A DNA stretch of 64,000 nt from Palsa-506 sp963836355 (lineage in GTDB: Bacteria; Actinomycetota; Actinomycetes; Streptosporangiales; Streptosporangiaceae), in the NCBI GenBank assembly GCA_963836355.1, contig CAWIJO010000028.1, forward strand, positions 62,001 through 126,000, read 5' to 3'. A program made the position numbers and the translations under genes. The notes under the pieces are model-generated. The model was not told the DNA's origin and made no database searches. It was given only the letters and a program-made list of their open reading frames with translations. Shown here in pieces: positions 47,236 through 56,379 of this stretch (within the stretch, counting starts at the first letter, position 1; every line of letters starts with the position of its first letter).

Positions 47236-47329
47236 GCGACACCGTCCTTCCCTCGACGATGGACGTTACCAGCGCCCGGCGATTGCCGTGACATATAGCT
47301 CGGATCAGGGACGTACCCACCATGTCGCC

Positions 47330-47371
47330 GCTGCGCGACCCGGCGCAAAGGCTGCGCGACCCGGCGCAAAG
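47330..47371. repeat. 21-bp exact tandem duplication upstream of pyrE
   Basis: Two identical copies, 47330-47350 and 47351-47371 (GCTGCGCGACCCGGCGCAAAG), in the divergent NYN/pyrE region, about 80 bp before the pyrE start. Confidence 0.85.
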
Positions 47372-47450
47372 CATGTCAGGCGGGGCAGTTCGGCTGGCGG
47401 GCAGGGCGCCACCTGGCCGGCCCTGGCGCCGCGGGATAGGGTCGGATTCC

Positions 47451-47987
47451 GTGACCGAACGCGATGACCTGCTCGCCCTGATCAAGAGCCAGGCCATCGT
47501 GCCGGGCGATGTCATCTTGTCCTCGGGACAGCGGGCGAGCTGGTACGTCGACCTGCGCCGTGTCCTGCTGGCCGGCCGGGCCGCCCCGCTGGCTGGCCGG
47601 GTCATGCTCGAGGCGACCGCCGACCTGGCCTACGACGCCGTCGGCGGCCTGACCCTCGGTGCCGATCCGGTGGCGATGGCCATGATGCATGCCGCTGCCG
47701 CCGACGGCAGGACCCTGGACGCCTTCGTGGTGCGCAAGGCAGAGAAGGCGCATGGCCTGCAGCGGCGGATCGAGGGCCCGGAGGTGGCTGGCCGCCGCGT
47801 GCTCGCGGTCGAGGACACCTCGACGACCGGTAACTCGGTGCTTACCGCGGTAGACGCGCTCCGCGCGGCCGGGGCCGACGTCGTGGGCGTTGCCGTCATC
47901 GTGGACCGCGGCGGGCGGGAGCATGTCGCCGGACGGGGGCTGCGGTACCGCGCAGCCTATGACCTGGCCGACTTGATGTCTGGCTGA
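47451..47987 (+). CDS. pyrE: Orotate phosphoribosyltransferase
   Basis: Pyrimidine biosynthesis: orotate + PRPP to OMP. 178 residues from GTG 47451 (VTERDDLLALI). Seen: ILSSGQRASWYVDLRR (orotate loop), GLTLGADPVAMAM, the KAEKAHG loop and PRPP motif VLAVEDTSTTGNSVL. A longer frame starts at 47322 but runs through the 21-bp duplication and lacks family sequence. The gene is convergent with a 41-codon membrane ORF. It depends on prs at 2.5 kb for PRPP. Confidence 0.95.
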   Translation: MTERDDLLALIKSQAIVPGDVILSSGQRASWYVDLRRVLLAGRAAPLAGRVMLEATADLAYDAVGGLTLGADPVAMAMMHAAAADGRTLDAFVVRKAEKAHGLQRRIEGPEVAGRRVLAVEDTSTTGNSVLTAVDALRAAGADVVGVAVIVDRGGREHVAGRGLRYRAAYDLADLMSG

Positions 47988-47988
47988 G

Positions 47989-48114
47989 CTAGTGCCTGGC
48001 CAGGTCATGCACAGCGGAGATCCCCACCAAGAGGAGGACGATCACCGCTATCACGACTACCGCGACGATCACGTACCGCAGGCGTTCCCTGGGATCGGCA
48101 TCATGACGTCCCAT
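47989..48114 (-). CDS. Small single-pass membrane protein, 41 residues
   Basis: ATG 48114 to TAG 47989: a basic, polar N-terminus (MGRHDADPRERLRYV), one strong hydrophobic helix (IVAVVVIAVIVLLLVGI) and a short tail (SAVHDLARH). It has the positive-inside pattern of a type of small membrane protein often missed by gene callers. No family is recognised. It ends one base after the pyrE stop. Confidence 0.6.
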   Translation of the reverse strand: MGRHDADPRERLRYVIVAVVVIAVIVLLLVGISAVHDLARH

Positions 48115-48243
48115 GCAGCGAGACTAACCCCGGCTAACCTGCGCCGGAGACATTAGCGCCGGTAACCGGCCGGCCGGCGATACTCGCGTCGGCGCTGGCT
48201 CGGGGGATACTAGGGAATGCCACGACAACAGGGAGCAACTGCC

Positions 48244-49266
48244 ATGCCGATCGCAACCCCAGAGATTTACGCACAGATGCTCGACCGGGCCAAGGAGCAA
48301 GGCTTCGCGTACCCGGCCATCAACGTGACCTCGAGTCAGACACTGAACGCCGCCCTGCGCGGCTTCGCCGAAGCCGGCAGCGACGGGATCGTTCAGGTCT
48401 CCACCGGCGGTGCCGAGTACCTCTCCGGCGCCGCGGTGAAGGACATGGTGACTGGCTCGGTTGCGCTGGCCCAGTTCGCCGCCGGGGTCGCGGACCGGTA
48501 TCCGGTCCATGTCGCGCTGCACACGGATCACTGCCCGAAGGGCAAGCTGGACGGCTTCGTCCGCCCGCTCGTCCGGATTTCCCAGGAAAGAGTGGCACGC
48601 GGTCAGGAGCCGCTCTTCCAGTCGCACATGTGGGACGGTTCCGCCGTGCCGCTGACCGAGAACCTGCAGATCGCCTCGGAATTGCTGGATGAGTGCGCGC
48701 GGGCGCACATCGTGATGGAACTGGAGATCGGCGTCGTCGGCGGTGAGGAGGACGGCGTCGTCGGTGAGATCAACGAGAAGCTGTACAGCACGCCGGAGGA
48801 TGCGCTCGCGACCGCCGAGGCGCTTGGGCTCGGCGAGCGCGGCCGGTACATCCTCGCCGCTACCTTCGGCAACGTGCACGGCGTCTACAAGCCCGGGCAC
48901 GTCATGCTGCGGCCGTCCGTGCTAGCCGACATCCAGGACGCCGTCGGCGGGAAATACGGCCGGGATAAGCCATTCAACCTCGTCTTCCACGGCGGGTCGG
49001 GCTCCGACCTCGCGGACATCCGGGAAGCGATCTCTTACGGCGTGGTCAAGATGAACGTGGACACCGACACCCAGTACGCGTTCACCCGGCCGGTCGCTGG
49101 CTACATGTTCACGCACTATGACGGCGTCCTGAAGATCGACGGTGAAGTCGGCAACAAGAAGGACTACGACCCGCGCAGCTGGGGCAAGGCGGCCGAGGAG
49201 GCAATGACCGCGCGCGTCGTGCACGCTTGCGAGGACCTGCTGTCCGCGGGCAAGCAGCTGACCTGA
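48244..49266 (+). CDS. fba: Fructose-bisphosphate aldolase, class II
   Basis: Zinc-dependent glycolytic aldolase. 340 residues from ATG 48244, with GGGAGC upstream (an ATG at 48217 is less likely). Seen: YPAINVTSSQTLNAALRGF, ALHTDHCPKGKLDGF (catalytic Asp and zinc His), LEIGVVGGEEDGV, FGNVHGVYKPG and VFHGGSGS with later KMNVDTDTQYAF. All active-site blocks are present. It heads the conserved fba-DUF3151-purA neighbourhood. Confidence 0.96.
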   Translation: MPIATPEIYAQMLDRAKEQGFAYPAINVTSSQTLNAALRGFAEAGSDGIVQVSTGGAEYLSGAAVKDMVTGSVALAQFAAGVADRYPVHVALHTDHCPKGKLDGFVRPLVRISQERVARGQEPLFQSHMWDGSAVPLTENLQIASELLDECARAHIVMELEIGVVGGEEDGVVGEINEKLYSTPEDALATAEALGLGERGRYILAATFGNVHGVYKPGHVMLRPSVLADIQDAVGGKYGRDKPFNLVFHGGSGSDLADIREAISYGVVKMNVDTDTQYAFTRPVAGYMFTHYDGVLKIDGEVGNKKDYDPRSWGKAAEEAMTARVVHACEDLLSAGKQLT

Positions 49267-49273
49267 CCGGCAG

Positions 49274-49293
49274 GCCGCCCGGCGCCGGGCGGC
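49274..49293. terminator. GC palindrome between fba and the convergent aldo/keto reductase
   Basis: A 20-nt perfect self-complementary sequence (arms GCCGCCCG and CGGGCGGC around GCGC), 8 bp after the fba stop and just beyond the convergent stop, suited to ending both transcripts. Confidence 0.6.
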
Positions 49294-49297
49294 GCGC

Positions 49298-50161
49298 CTA
49301 GGTCAGCGCCGAGATGGTGCCGAATAGCTCATCGGTCAGCTCTACCTGCGCACTGGCGACGTTCTCGGCCAGGTGCGCCAGCGAAGCCGTGCCCGGAATC
49401 GGCAGCATCACCGGGGACCGGTGCAGCAGCCAGGCCAATGCCAGCTGGGCCGCGGTAACGTCGGCCTGCTTGGCCAGCGCCGACAACGGCCCATCCCGCT
49501 CAGCCAGCTGGCCGGTCGCCATCGGGCACCACGGAATGAAGCCCAGGCCCTCCCGCTCGCAGTAGTCGAGCACGTCGTCGTGCTGACGGCGGATGAGGTT
49601 ATAGCGGTTCTGGACTGACGCGATCGGTGCGGTGAGCCGCGCCTCGCCGAGCTCGGCGAGGCTTACCTCGGACAGCCCGATGCAGCGGACCTTGCCTTCC
49701 CTGCGCAGCGCGTCAAGCGCGCCGACCTGATCGGCCGCCGGTACCCGAGGATCGAATCGGTGCAACTGGAAGAGGTCGATGGTCTCCAGGCCGAGTCGCC
49801 GTAGGCTCAGCTCCGCGCACTGCCGGAGGTACTCGGGACGGCCGAGCGGATGCCACTGGCCAGGCCCGGTGCGGACCAGCCCCGCCTTCGTCGCGATCGC
49901 GATACCGCCGTAGGGATGCAGGGCGTCCCTGATCAGCTCCTCGCTGACATGCGGCCCGTAGGAGTCAGCGGTGTCAATGAAGTCCACGCCAAGCTCGGCG
50001 GCCCGCCGCAGCACCCGGATGGCTGCCTGGCGGTCCGGCGGATCGCCCCAGATCCCGGGTCCAGTAATGCGCATCGCGCCGTAACCCAGCCTGGTCACCG
50101 GCAGCCCGCCGCCGATGCAGAACACTCCGCTCGACGCGGCGGGAAGACTGATCGCTGCCAT
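49298..50161 (-). CDS. Aldo/keto reductase
   Basis: NADPH-dependent TIM-barrel oxidoreductase, 287 residues. The catalytic tetrad is visible: DFIDTADSYG (Asp, Tyr), IATKAGL (Lys), FQLHRFDP (His); ETIDLFQLH and SVQNRYNLI and the late ILPIPGT-like MLPIPGTASL for cofactor binding. Close to the YdbC-type subgroup by overall pattern. Substrate unknown. Divergent from DUF3151 across a hairpin-and-repeat region. Confidence 0.92.
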   Translation of the reverse strand: MAAISLPAASSGVFCIGGGLPVTRLGYGAMRITGPGIWGDPPDRQAAIRVLRRAAELGVDFIDTADSYGPHVSEELIRDALHPYGGIAIATKAGLVRTGPGQWHPLGRPEYLRQCAELSLRRLGLETIDLFQLHRFDPRVPAADQVGALDALRREGKVRCIGLSEVSLAELGEARLTAPIASVQNRYNLIRRQHDDVLDYCEREGLGFIPWCPMATGQLAERDGPLSALAKQADVTAAQLALAWLLHRSPVMLPIPGTASLAHLAENVASAQVELTDELFGTISALT

Positions 50162-50194
50162 GGGGAAAACCTATCGAACCGCGCAGAGCGGTCA

Positions 50195-50259
50195 GACCGG
50201 GCCGGATTCGCCGGCCCGGTCGGCAGGACCTGACGCCGGCCCGGTCGGCAGGACCTGAC
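50195..50259. repeat. 11-bp-stem hairpin fused to a 25-bp tandem duplication
   Basis: GACCGGGCCGG (50195-50205) pairs with CCGGCCCGGTC (50211-50221). The right arm begins the first of two exact 25-bp copies (50210-50234, 50235-50259). Either copy could form the hairpin, so two mutually exclusive structures exist. It lies between divergent genes, where a terminator is not expected. Confidence 0.7.
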
Positions 50260-50300
50260 TTTGACCCGCCTGGCAGACGCGCACGACGGCAGGCGGCAGG

Positions 50301-50726
50301 ATGGCTAGCATGACGTATGAGAATCTGCTCGGCGGGCCGGCTTCCACCTATCTGCCCGGCAACGAGGAGGCCAGCTCGGCGCTGCGGGCGGCCGGCGAGC
50401 CGGCCCGCGTCGCCGCCCGGTTCCCCGCGTACTGCGAGGCCTGGGCAGTGCTGGCGGAGCGGGCGATGGCGGCCGGCGACCCGGTCGCTGCTTACGCGTA
50501 TGCGAGGACCGGTTACCACCGCGGCCTGGACCAGCTGCGCCGGGCTGGCTGGAAGGGATACGGCCCGATCCCCTGGGAGCACGAGCCGAACCGCGGCTTC
50601 CTGCGTGCGCTGCACATGCTCGCCAGCGCCGCAGCAGCCATCGGCGAGCACGACGAGGCCGAGCGCTGCTCCAGTTTCCTGCGGGACAGCAGCCCGGCCG
50701 CGGCCGCCGCACTCGAGCCCGGCTGA
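50301..50726 (+). CDS. DUF3151 family protein
   Basis: Actinobacterial protein of unknown function, 141 residues. Family features: YENLLGGPASTYLPG at the N-terminus, ARTGYHRGLDQLRRAGWKGYGPIPWEH, and FLRALHMLASAAAAIGEHDEAERC, an all-helical TPR-like fold. It sits between fba and purA, its usual place, but no mechanism is known to me. ATGs at 50301 and 50310 are both possible. Confidence 0.88.
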   Translation: MASMTYENLLGGPASTYLPGNEEASSALRAAGEPARVAARFPAYCEAWAVLAERAMAAGDPVAAYAYARTGYHRGLDQLRRAGWKGYGPIPWEHEPNRGFLRALHMLASAAAAIGEHDEAERCSSFLRDSSPAAAAALEPG

Positions 50727-50875
50727 TCCCCAGCTCGGCAGCTATCCGCCGCTGCGGGTAGCCTCGGAGCGCAAGAGCCCCTGCCGCACCAGCAATACCC
50801 GGACCGGTGCGACCAGGGGCTTCCGCGTCAGGTCAGGGGCTGCCCGCACGCGGCGGCTGGAAGGGGCTGGTGACG

Positions 50876-52159
50876 ATGCCGGCCATTGTGATCGTAGGCG
50901 CCCAGTGGGGTGACGAGGGCAAGGGCAAGGCGACTGACCTGCTCGGCGACAGGGTCGATTACGTCGTCCGGTATCAGGGCGGCAACAATGCCGGGCACAC
51001 GGTCGTTATCGGCGAGGAGAGCTACGCCCTGCACCTGCTGCCAAGCGGGGTGCTGTCGCCGGACGCGATACCAATCATCGGCAACGGGGTGGTCATTGAC
51101 CCGGGCGTCCTGATCGCGGAGATCGACGGGCTGCGGGCCCGCAAGGTGTCCTGCGAGCGGCTGCTGATCTCGGCGAACGCGCACCTGATCATGCCACACC
51201 ACCGGGCCCTCGACCGGGTGACTGAGCGGTTCCTCGGCACCGCCAGGATCGGCACGACCGGCCGCGGCATCGGGCCCGCCTACAGCGACAAGGTGGCCCG
51301 GGTGGGGATCCGGGCGCAGGATCTCTTCGACCCCGGGATTCTCGGCCAGAAGCTAGAGCTCGTGCTGCGGGAGAAGAACCAGGTGCTCACCAAGGTGTAC
51401 AACCGGCGCGGGATCGACGTGGCCGCGGTATCGGCCGAGTACCTGGCCTACGGCGAGCGGCTGCGTCCCTATCTGGCCGATACGGGGCTGATCCTCAACA
51501 AGGCACTCGACGACCAGCGGGTCGTGCTGCTTGAGGGCGCCCAGGCGACCCTGCTCGACGTCGATCATGGCACGTACCCGTTCGTCACTTCCTCCTCGCC
51601 CACCGCCGGCGGGGCCTGCGCCGGGTCAGGCATCGGCCCGACCAGGATCACCAAGGTAATCGGCATCGTGAAGGCCTATACGACACGGGTCGGGGCCTGC
51701 CCATTCCCGACCGAGCTGACCGGCCCGCAGGGCGAGTGGCTGCGCAAGACGGGCGGTGAATACGGCGTCACGACCGGCCGGGAACGCCGGACCGGCTGGT
51801 TTGACGCCGTCATCGCCAGGTACGCGACCAGGGTCAACGGGATCACCGACTACTTCTTGACCAAACTGGACGTGCTATCCGGCCTGGAGAAGGTCCCGGT
51901 CTGCGTGGCCTACCGCGTGGCGGGCACCCGGCACGAGGAGATGCCGGTGACGCAGACCGAGTTCCATCACGCCGTCCCGGTCTACGAGTACCTGGACGGC
52001 TGGCGGGAGGACATCTCGGCGGCGAAGGAGTTCAGCGATCTCCCGCGCAATGCCCAGGCGTACGTCAGGACGCTGGAGGAGATGATCGGCGCGCCCGTCG
52101 CCGCGGTGGGCGTCGGGGCGCGCCGTGACCAGACGCTGCAGCTGCGCCCGCTGATCTGA
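50876..52159 (+). CDS. purA: Adenylosuccinate synthetase
   Basis: First committed AMP step from IMP, GTP-dependent. 427 residues from ATG 50876: IVGAQWGDEGKGKATDLL (GTP loop with catalytic Asp), GGNNAGHTV, GTTGRGIGPAYSDK, EGAQATLLDVDHGTYPFVTSS and the guanine motif region TKLDVLSG. A GTG two codons earlier is possible. It supplies the PurB substrate; purB lies 3 kb downstream. Confidence 0.97.
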   Translation: MPAIVIVGAQWGDEGKGKATDLLGDRVDYVVRYQGGNNAGHTVVIGEESYALHLLPSGVLSPDAIPIIGNGVVIDPGVLIAEIDGLRARKVSCERLLISANAHLIMPHHRALDRVTERFLGTARIGTTGRGIGPAYSDKVARVGIRAQDLFDPGILGQKLELVLREKNQVLTKVYNRRGIDVAAVSAEYLAYGERLRPYLADTGLILNKALDDQRVVLLEGAQATLLDVDHGTYPFVTSSSPTAGGACAGSGIGPTRITKVIGIVKAYTTRVGACPFPTELTGPQGEWLRKTGGEYGVTTGRERRTGWFDAVIARYATRVNGITDYFLTKLDVLSGLEKVPVCVAYRVAGTRHEEMPVTQTEFHHAVPVYEYLDGWREDISAAKEFSDLPRNAQAYVRTLEEMIGAPVAAVGVGARRDQTLQLRPLI

Positions 52160-52804
52160 TCGCCTGGCGCGGCCTGCCCGCCGCGGCCGGTCAGCGGCCG
52201 GATGTCCGAGGTCGATCATCAGCTGCTCGAAGCGCCGACCGACGAAGTCAAGCACCGCGTCGGCGAGTGGCAAGTCCGCGGTGACGGGCTGGCAGGCCGC
52301 GGCGACGCCTCCTGGAATGACGGCAACGTGGGAACCGCGGCAGGCTCGTCCTGCCCTTCACCGCCGGCTCCACCAACTGCAAGATCTATCAGGTCGACGC
52401 AGATGCCCGCTTCCTGCCCGGTGACGAGGAGTACCAGTGGCTGGGCGCGCACGACTACGAGCGCAACGCTACCGCCGGGCCGAATACGATTCTCAGCTAC
52501 GTCACGGCGGCCAGGCGCTCGCGCTGCAGAAACTGTCCGGATCGTCGCCGACCCTGTACGCCCAGGGCTGGGTCAAGGTAGCCAGCCAGTCGACGGCCGT
52601 CCCGATGAGCAGCTTCCAGCTAGGCGATGACTCCACCGGCCGGACCTACTCCTGGTATGCAGATGACCTGACCGTCGCAACGGTGCAGCCGGGCTTCTAG
52701 CTAGTCCCGTCAGGCGCTGATCGGGCCGCGGTGCGCCGGCTGCCCGGGAGCACGGAACCACGCAGCAGCCGAATCTGCGGCGGCTGCCCGGTAGGCTCGG
52801 CCGG
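52160..52804 (+). pseudogene. Gap with remnants of a secreted beta-sandwich-like protein
   Basis: No intact gene in 645 bp. One plus frame (about 52356-52500) reads LPFTAGSTNCKIYQVDADARF and EYQWLGAHDYERNATAGPNT; another (52500-52700) reads GGQALALQKLSGSSPTLYAQGW and ends YSWYADDLTVATVQPGF. The second looks like the end of a carbohydrate-binding or LamG-like repeat, where a DDV/LTV strand closes the sandwich. The frames do not join by one base change. I suggest a decayed gene; its family is uncertain. Confidence 0.4.
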
Positions 52805-54048
52805 GTGCGGATCTTGGTAGTCGGCTCCGGCGGCCGCGAGCATGCCATCTGCCGGGCGCTTGCCCGGGATGCCGGCGTTACGCAACTGCACGCCGCGCCA
52901 GGCAATCCGGGTATCGCCCGGATCGCGCAGATCCATCAGGTGGCAATTACTGACCCGGCCAGCATCGCGACACTCGCCACCCGGATCGGGGCCGGCCTTG
53001 TGGTCATCGGCCCTGAGGGGCCGCTGGTCGCCGGTGCTGCCGACGCAGTCCGGGCAGCCGGCATCAGCTGCTTCGGGCCCAGCCAGCGCGCGGCCATGAT
53101 CGAGGGCTCCAAGTCCTTCGCCAAGCAGATCATGTTCGCGGCGGGCATTCCGACCGCGGCCGCGCGCACTTGCGCCAGCGCCAGCGAGGTCGGCGAAGCG
53201 CTGGACGCATTCGGGCCGCCGTACGTGGTGAAGGCAGACGGGCTCGCAGCCGGCAAGGGCGTGGTCGTCACCACCGATCGCCGCGCCGCAAGCAAGCACG
53301 CGGCCGACTGCGGCACGGTGGTCATCGAAGAGTTCCTGGACGGCCCGGAGGTATCTGTCTTCGCGCTGGCCGACGGGTCCGCCGCGCTGCCCTTGCTCCC
53401 GGCACAGGACTACAAGCGCGCGCGGGACGGGGACGCGGGCCCGAACACTGGCGGAATGGGCGCCTACGCCCCGCTGCCCTGGTCGCCGCCCGGGCTGGCC
53501 GAGGAAGTTATCGGCGCCGTGATCCAGCCTGCGCTGGCTGAGCTAGGCCGGCGCGGCATGCCGTACAGCGGGCTGCTGTACGCCGGCCTGTGCCTGACCC
53601 CGGCCGGGATCCGGGTAGTGGAATTCAACGCCAGGTTCGGTGACCCGGAGACCCAGGTGATCCTGGACCGGCTCGCCGTGCCGCTGGGCGGGTTGCTCGA
53701 CGCCGCGGCGAACGGCGGCCTGCCCGGCGCCGGGCCGCTCGCCTGGTCGCCAGGCGCGGCGGTCACCGTGGTGATCGCGGCGGAGGGCTACCCCGCCGCG
53801 CCAGCGGGCGGCGACCAGATTGACGGCCTCGAAGATGCGGAACGGCAGCCAGCTGCCTACGTCCTGCACGCAGGCACCTCGGCGACGGGGCCGGCCGCCT
53901 GACATCGAACGGCGGGCGAGTGCTCAACGTGGTGGGAACGGGCCAGGACCTGGCCAGCGCGCGCGCCGCCGCCTACCGGGCAGCCAGCCTGATCAAAATG
54001 CGCGGCGGCTGGTATCGCACCGACATCGCGGCGGAACCAGTGCTGTGA
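52805..54048 (+). pseudogene. purD: Phosphoribosylamine-glycine ligase, late frameshift (probably a sequence error)
   Basis: ATP-grasp GAR synthetase of purine synthesis. RILVVGSGGREHAICRAL, KSFAKQIMFAAGIPT, KADGLAAGKGVVVT, GPEVSVFALADG and EFNARFGDPETQVIL are intact. The frame ends early at 53902 after LHAGTSATG; with one added base near 53890 it reads GRLTSNGGRVLNVVGTGQD and RGGWYRTDIAAEPVL to TGA 54046-54048, the normal C-terminus (about 414 residues). Only a single base is lost, and no GATC is involved. GTG start at 52805. Confidence 0.93.
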
Positions 54049-55040
54049 CATTCGCGGAGCCGGATGAGCCAGCCGGGGCCGGCCTGCCCGGCGGCGAGGA
54101 CGGCCCGCAGCTGCGGGTGACCACGATCGAGCTGTTCTTCGACCTCGTCTTCGCCTTCACCCTCACCCAGCTCACCGCGCTGCTGGCCGACGAGGCTTCG
54201 CTGGCCGCACTCGCGCAGGTGCTGCTCATCTTCACGCTGATCTGGTGGATGTACGCCGGATACGCCTGGCTGACCAACGCCCGGCCGCCGGCCGGCAGCG
54301 CCGAGCGGCTGCTGCTGCTCGTCGGCATGGCCGGCCTGCTCATCGTCGGGCTGGCGATACCGGCCGGCTTTCGCCAGAACGGGGTGGCGCTCGGGCTCGG
54401 CTACCTGGTCGTCGTGCTCGTGCACGCCGCGCTGTACTTCCGGGTGAACAGGAACATCCTTCGGATCGCCCCGTTCAGCATCGCCTCGGCACTGCTGATC
54501 ATCGCCGCCGGGATAGTGTCCAGGCCCGCCGGGGAGCACCGCCTCGCCGCCTACGCGCTGTGGATCCTGGCAGTCGTGATCCAGCTCGGCTCGCCGCTTG
54601 TGGTACACCCGCGCGGCCTGTTCGGCCTGCGGCCAGCGCACATCGTGGAACGGCACACGGCCCTGGTCATTGTCGCGCTCGGCGAGTCAGGCGCCGCAGT
54701 CGGAATAGGCGCGTCCCGGCTGGCAAATCGGGCCGGCGGGATGACCGCCGAGCTGGTTGCCGTGTCGCTGCTCGGCCTCGCCCTGTCCGCCGCGCTTTGG
54801 TGGACACTGTTCGGCGGCAACGAGGACCAGCGGGCCGAGCGGGCGCTTGCCAGCGCGGACAGCAGCCAGCGGACGGGCGCCATCCTGAATGCCTATTTCT
54901 ACGCTCATACGCCGCTGCTGCTCGGTATCGTCGCGGTCGCGGCCGGAATCGAGCAGGCGATTGCGCGCACCGCGGCGCCACCGTCAGCCGGATCGGCCGC
55001 TGCCGCAATCACGCTGGCGGCCGGAATCGCCGGCAGATGA
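54045..55040 (+). CDS. Low-temperature-requirement A (LtrA) family membrane protein
   Basis: Family signature RVTTIELFFDLVFAFTLTQL near the N-terminus and about eight hydrophobic segments; 331 residues. Function unknown in general; named for a Listeria cold-growth locus. GTG at 54045 overlaps the restored purD stop as GTGA, so it is translationally coupled to purD, which independently supports the corrected purD end. It separates purD from purB; the C-terminal IERHTALVIVALGESGAAVG block is well conserved in the family. Confidence 0.87.
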   Translation: MTFAEPDEPAGAGLPGGEDGPQLRVTTIELFFDLVFAFTLTQLTALLADEASLAALAQVLLIFTLIWWMYAGYAWLTNARPPAGSAERLLLLVGMAGLLIVGLAIPAGFRQNGVALGLGYLVVVLVHAALYFRVNRNILRIAPFSIASALLIIAAGIVSRPAGEHRLAAYALWILAVVIQLGSPLVVHPRGLFGLRPAHIVERHTALVIVALGESGAAVGIGASRLANRAGGMTAELVAVSLLGLALSAALWWTLFGGNEDQRAERALASADSSQRTGAILNAYFYAHTPLLLGIVAVAAGIEQAIARTAAPPSAGSAAAAITLAAGIAGR

Positions 55041-55061
55041 CGTTGCGGCAGGATAGGCAGC

Positions 55062-56369
55062 ATGATCGAGCGCTACACCCTGCCCGCGATGGGCCGCGTC
55101 TGGAGTGACGAGCGCAAATACGAGCTGTGGTGCCGGATAGAGACCCTGGTGCTCGAAGCGCACGCCGCGGCCGGCACGGTCCCGGCCAGCAGCGTCGGCC
55201 CGGTGCGGGCCGCGCCGCCGCCGACCCCACAGGCGGTCGCCGAGCTTGAGGCTGTCACCGGGCACGATGTGATCGCGTTCCTGTCCGCGTGGGCGGACAA
55301 CACCTCGCCGCGCGCGGCCGCCGCCTACGTGCATTTCGGGATGACCTCGTCGGATCTGATCGACACCGCGCTCGCGCTGCAGCTCACCGAGGCCACTGGC
55401 CTGCTGGCCGCCCGGTGCGCCGCGCTCACCGCGGCGCTGCGCGAGCACGCGCTGGCGCACCGGGCCACTCTCCGGGCCGGACGCACGCACGGAATTCACG
55501 CCGAGCCGGACGTCTGGGGGCACCGGGTCGCCGACTTCGCGTTCGCCATGCACCGCTGCACCCTGCGGCTGGCCAGGGCCAGGGAGGCGGTCGCCGTCGG
55601 CAAGCTGTCCGGCCCGGTGGGCACCTACTCCAACATCGACCCGGCGATCGAGACCGAGGTGATGGCCGCGCTCGGGCTGCGGCCGGCCGAGGTGGCGACG
55701 CAGGTGGTGTTCCGCGACGGCATCGCCGAGTGGGTCAGCGTGCTCGCGCTGATCTCGACCGTCTGCGAGGCCATCGCGCTGGAGGTGCGGCACGGCCAGC
55801 GGACCGAGCTGGCCGAGCTGGCCGAGCCTTTCGGGAAGGGCCAGAAGGGCTCGTCGGCGATGCCGCACAAGCGGAACCCGGTCCGGTCCGAGCGGATCTG
55901 CGGCCTGGCCAGGATCGTGCGCGCTCAGGTCACCCCGGTGCTGGAGGGAATGCCGCTGTGGCACGAACGTGATATATCCCACTCATCGACCGAGCGGGTG
56001 GCGCTGCCGGACGCCGCCGTCGCTACCGATTACCTGCTTGACCAGACCACCGGGTTGGTGACCGGGCTGGTGGTGGACGCGGCCCGGATGCGCGCCAACC
56101 TGGCACAGACCCGCGGCCTGATCTATACCTCGGCGGTGCTGCTTGAGCTTGTCGCCACGGGAATGTCCAGGGAAGACGCCTACGCGCTGGTCCAGGCCGC
56201 CGCGATGGACTGCTGGCAGCACGGCACCTGGTTCCGCGAGACGCTGCGCAAGCATGCCGCCGGGCGCGGCCAGCCGCTGGACGAGGCCCGGCTGGACGAG
56301 GCATGCCGCCCGGAGCGGTTCGTCGCCAGGCTTGGACCAGTCTTCGACCGGCTGGAGCGACTGACGTGA
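55062..56369 (+). CDS. purB: Adenylosuccinate lyase
   Basis: Catalyses two purine steps (SAICAR to AICAR; adenylosuccinate to AMP). 435 residues of the fumarase/aspartase superfamily: YTLPAMGRVWSDERKYELW, FGMTSSDLIDTALALQ, GRTHGIHAEPDVWG with general acid His, and signature GSSAMPHKRNPVRSE with the catalytic serine loop. Starts 21 bp after ltrA; purC follows in 10 bp. Confidence 0.97.
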   Translation: MIERYTLPAMGRVWSDERKYELWCRIETLVLEAHAAAGTVPASSVGPVRAAPPPTPQAVAELEAVTGHDVIAFLSAWADNTSPRAAAAYVHFGMTSSDLIDTALALQLTEATGLLAARCAALTAALREHALAHRATLRAGRTHGIHAEPDVWGHRVADFAFAMHRCTLRLARAREAVAVGKLSGPVGTYSNIDPAIETEVMAALGLRPAEVATQVVFRDGIAEWVSVLALISTVCEAIALEVRHGQRTELAELAEPFGKGQKGSSAMPHKRNPVRSERICGLARIVRAQVTPVLEGMPLWHERDISHSSTERVALPDAAVATDYLLDQTTGLVTGLVVDAARMRANLAQTRGLIYTSAVLLELVATGMSREDAYALVQAAAMDCWQHGTWFRETLRKHAAGRGQPLDEARLDEACRPERFVARLGPVFDRLERLT

Positions 56370-56379
56370 CGGCCCTGAC

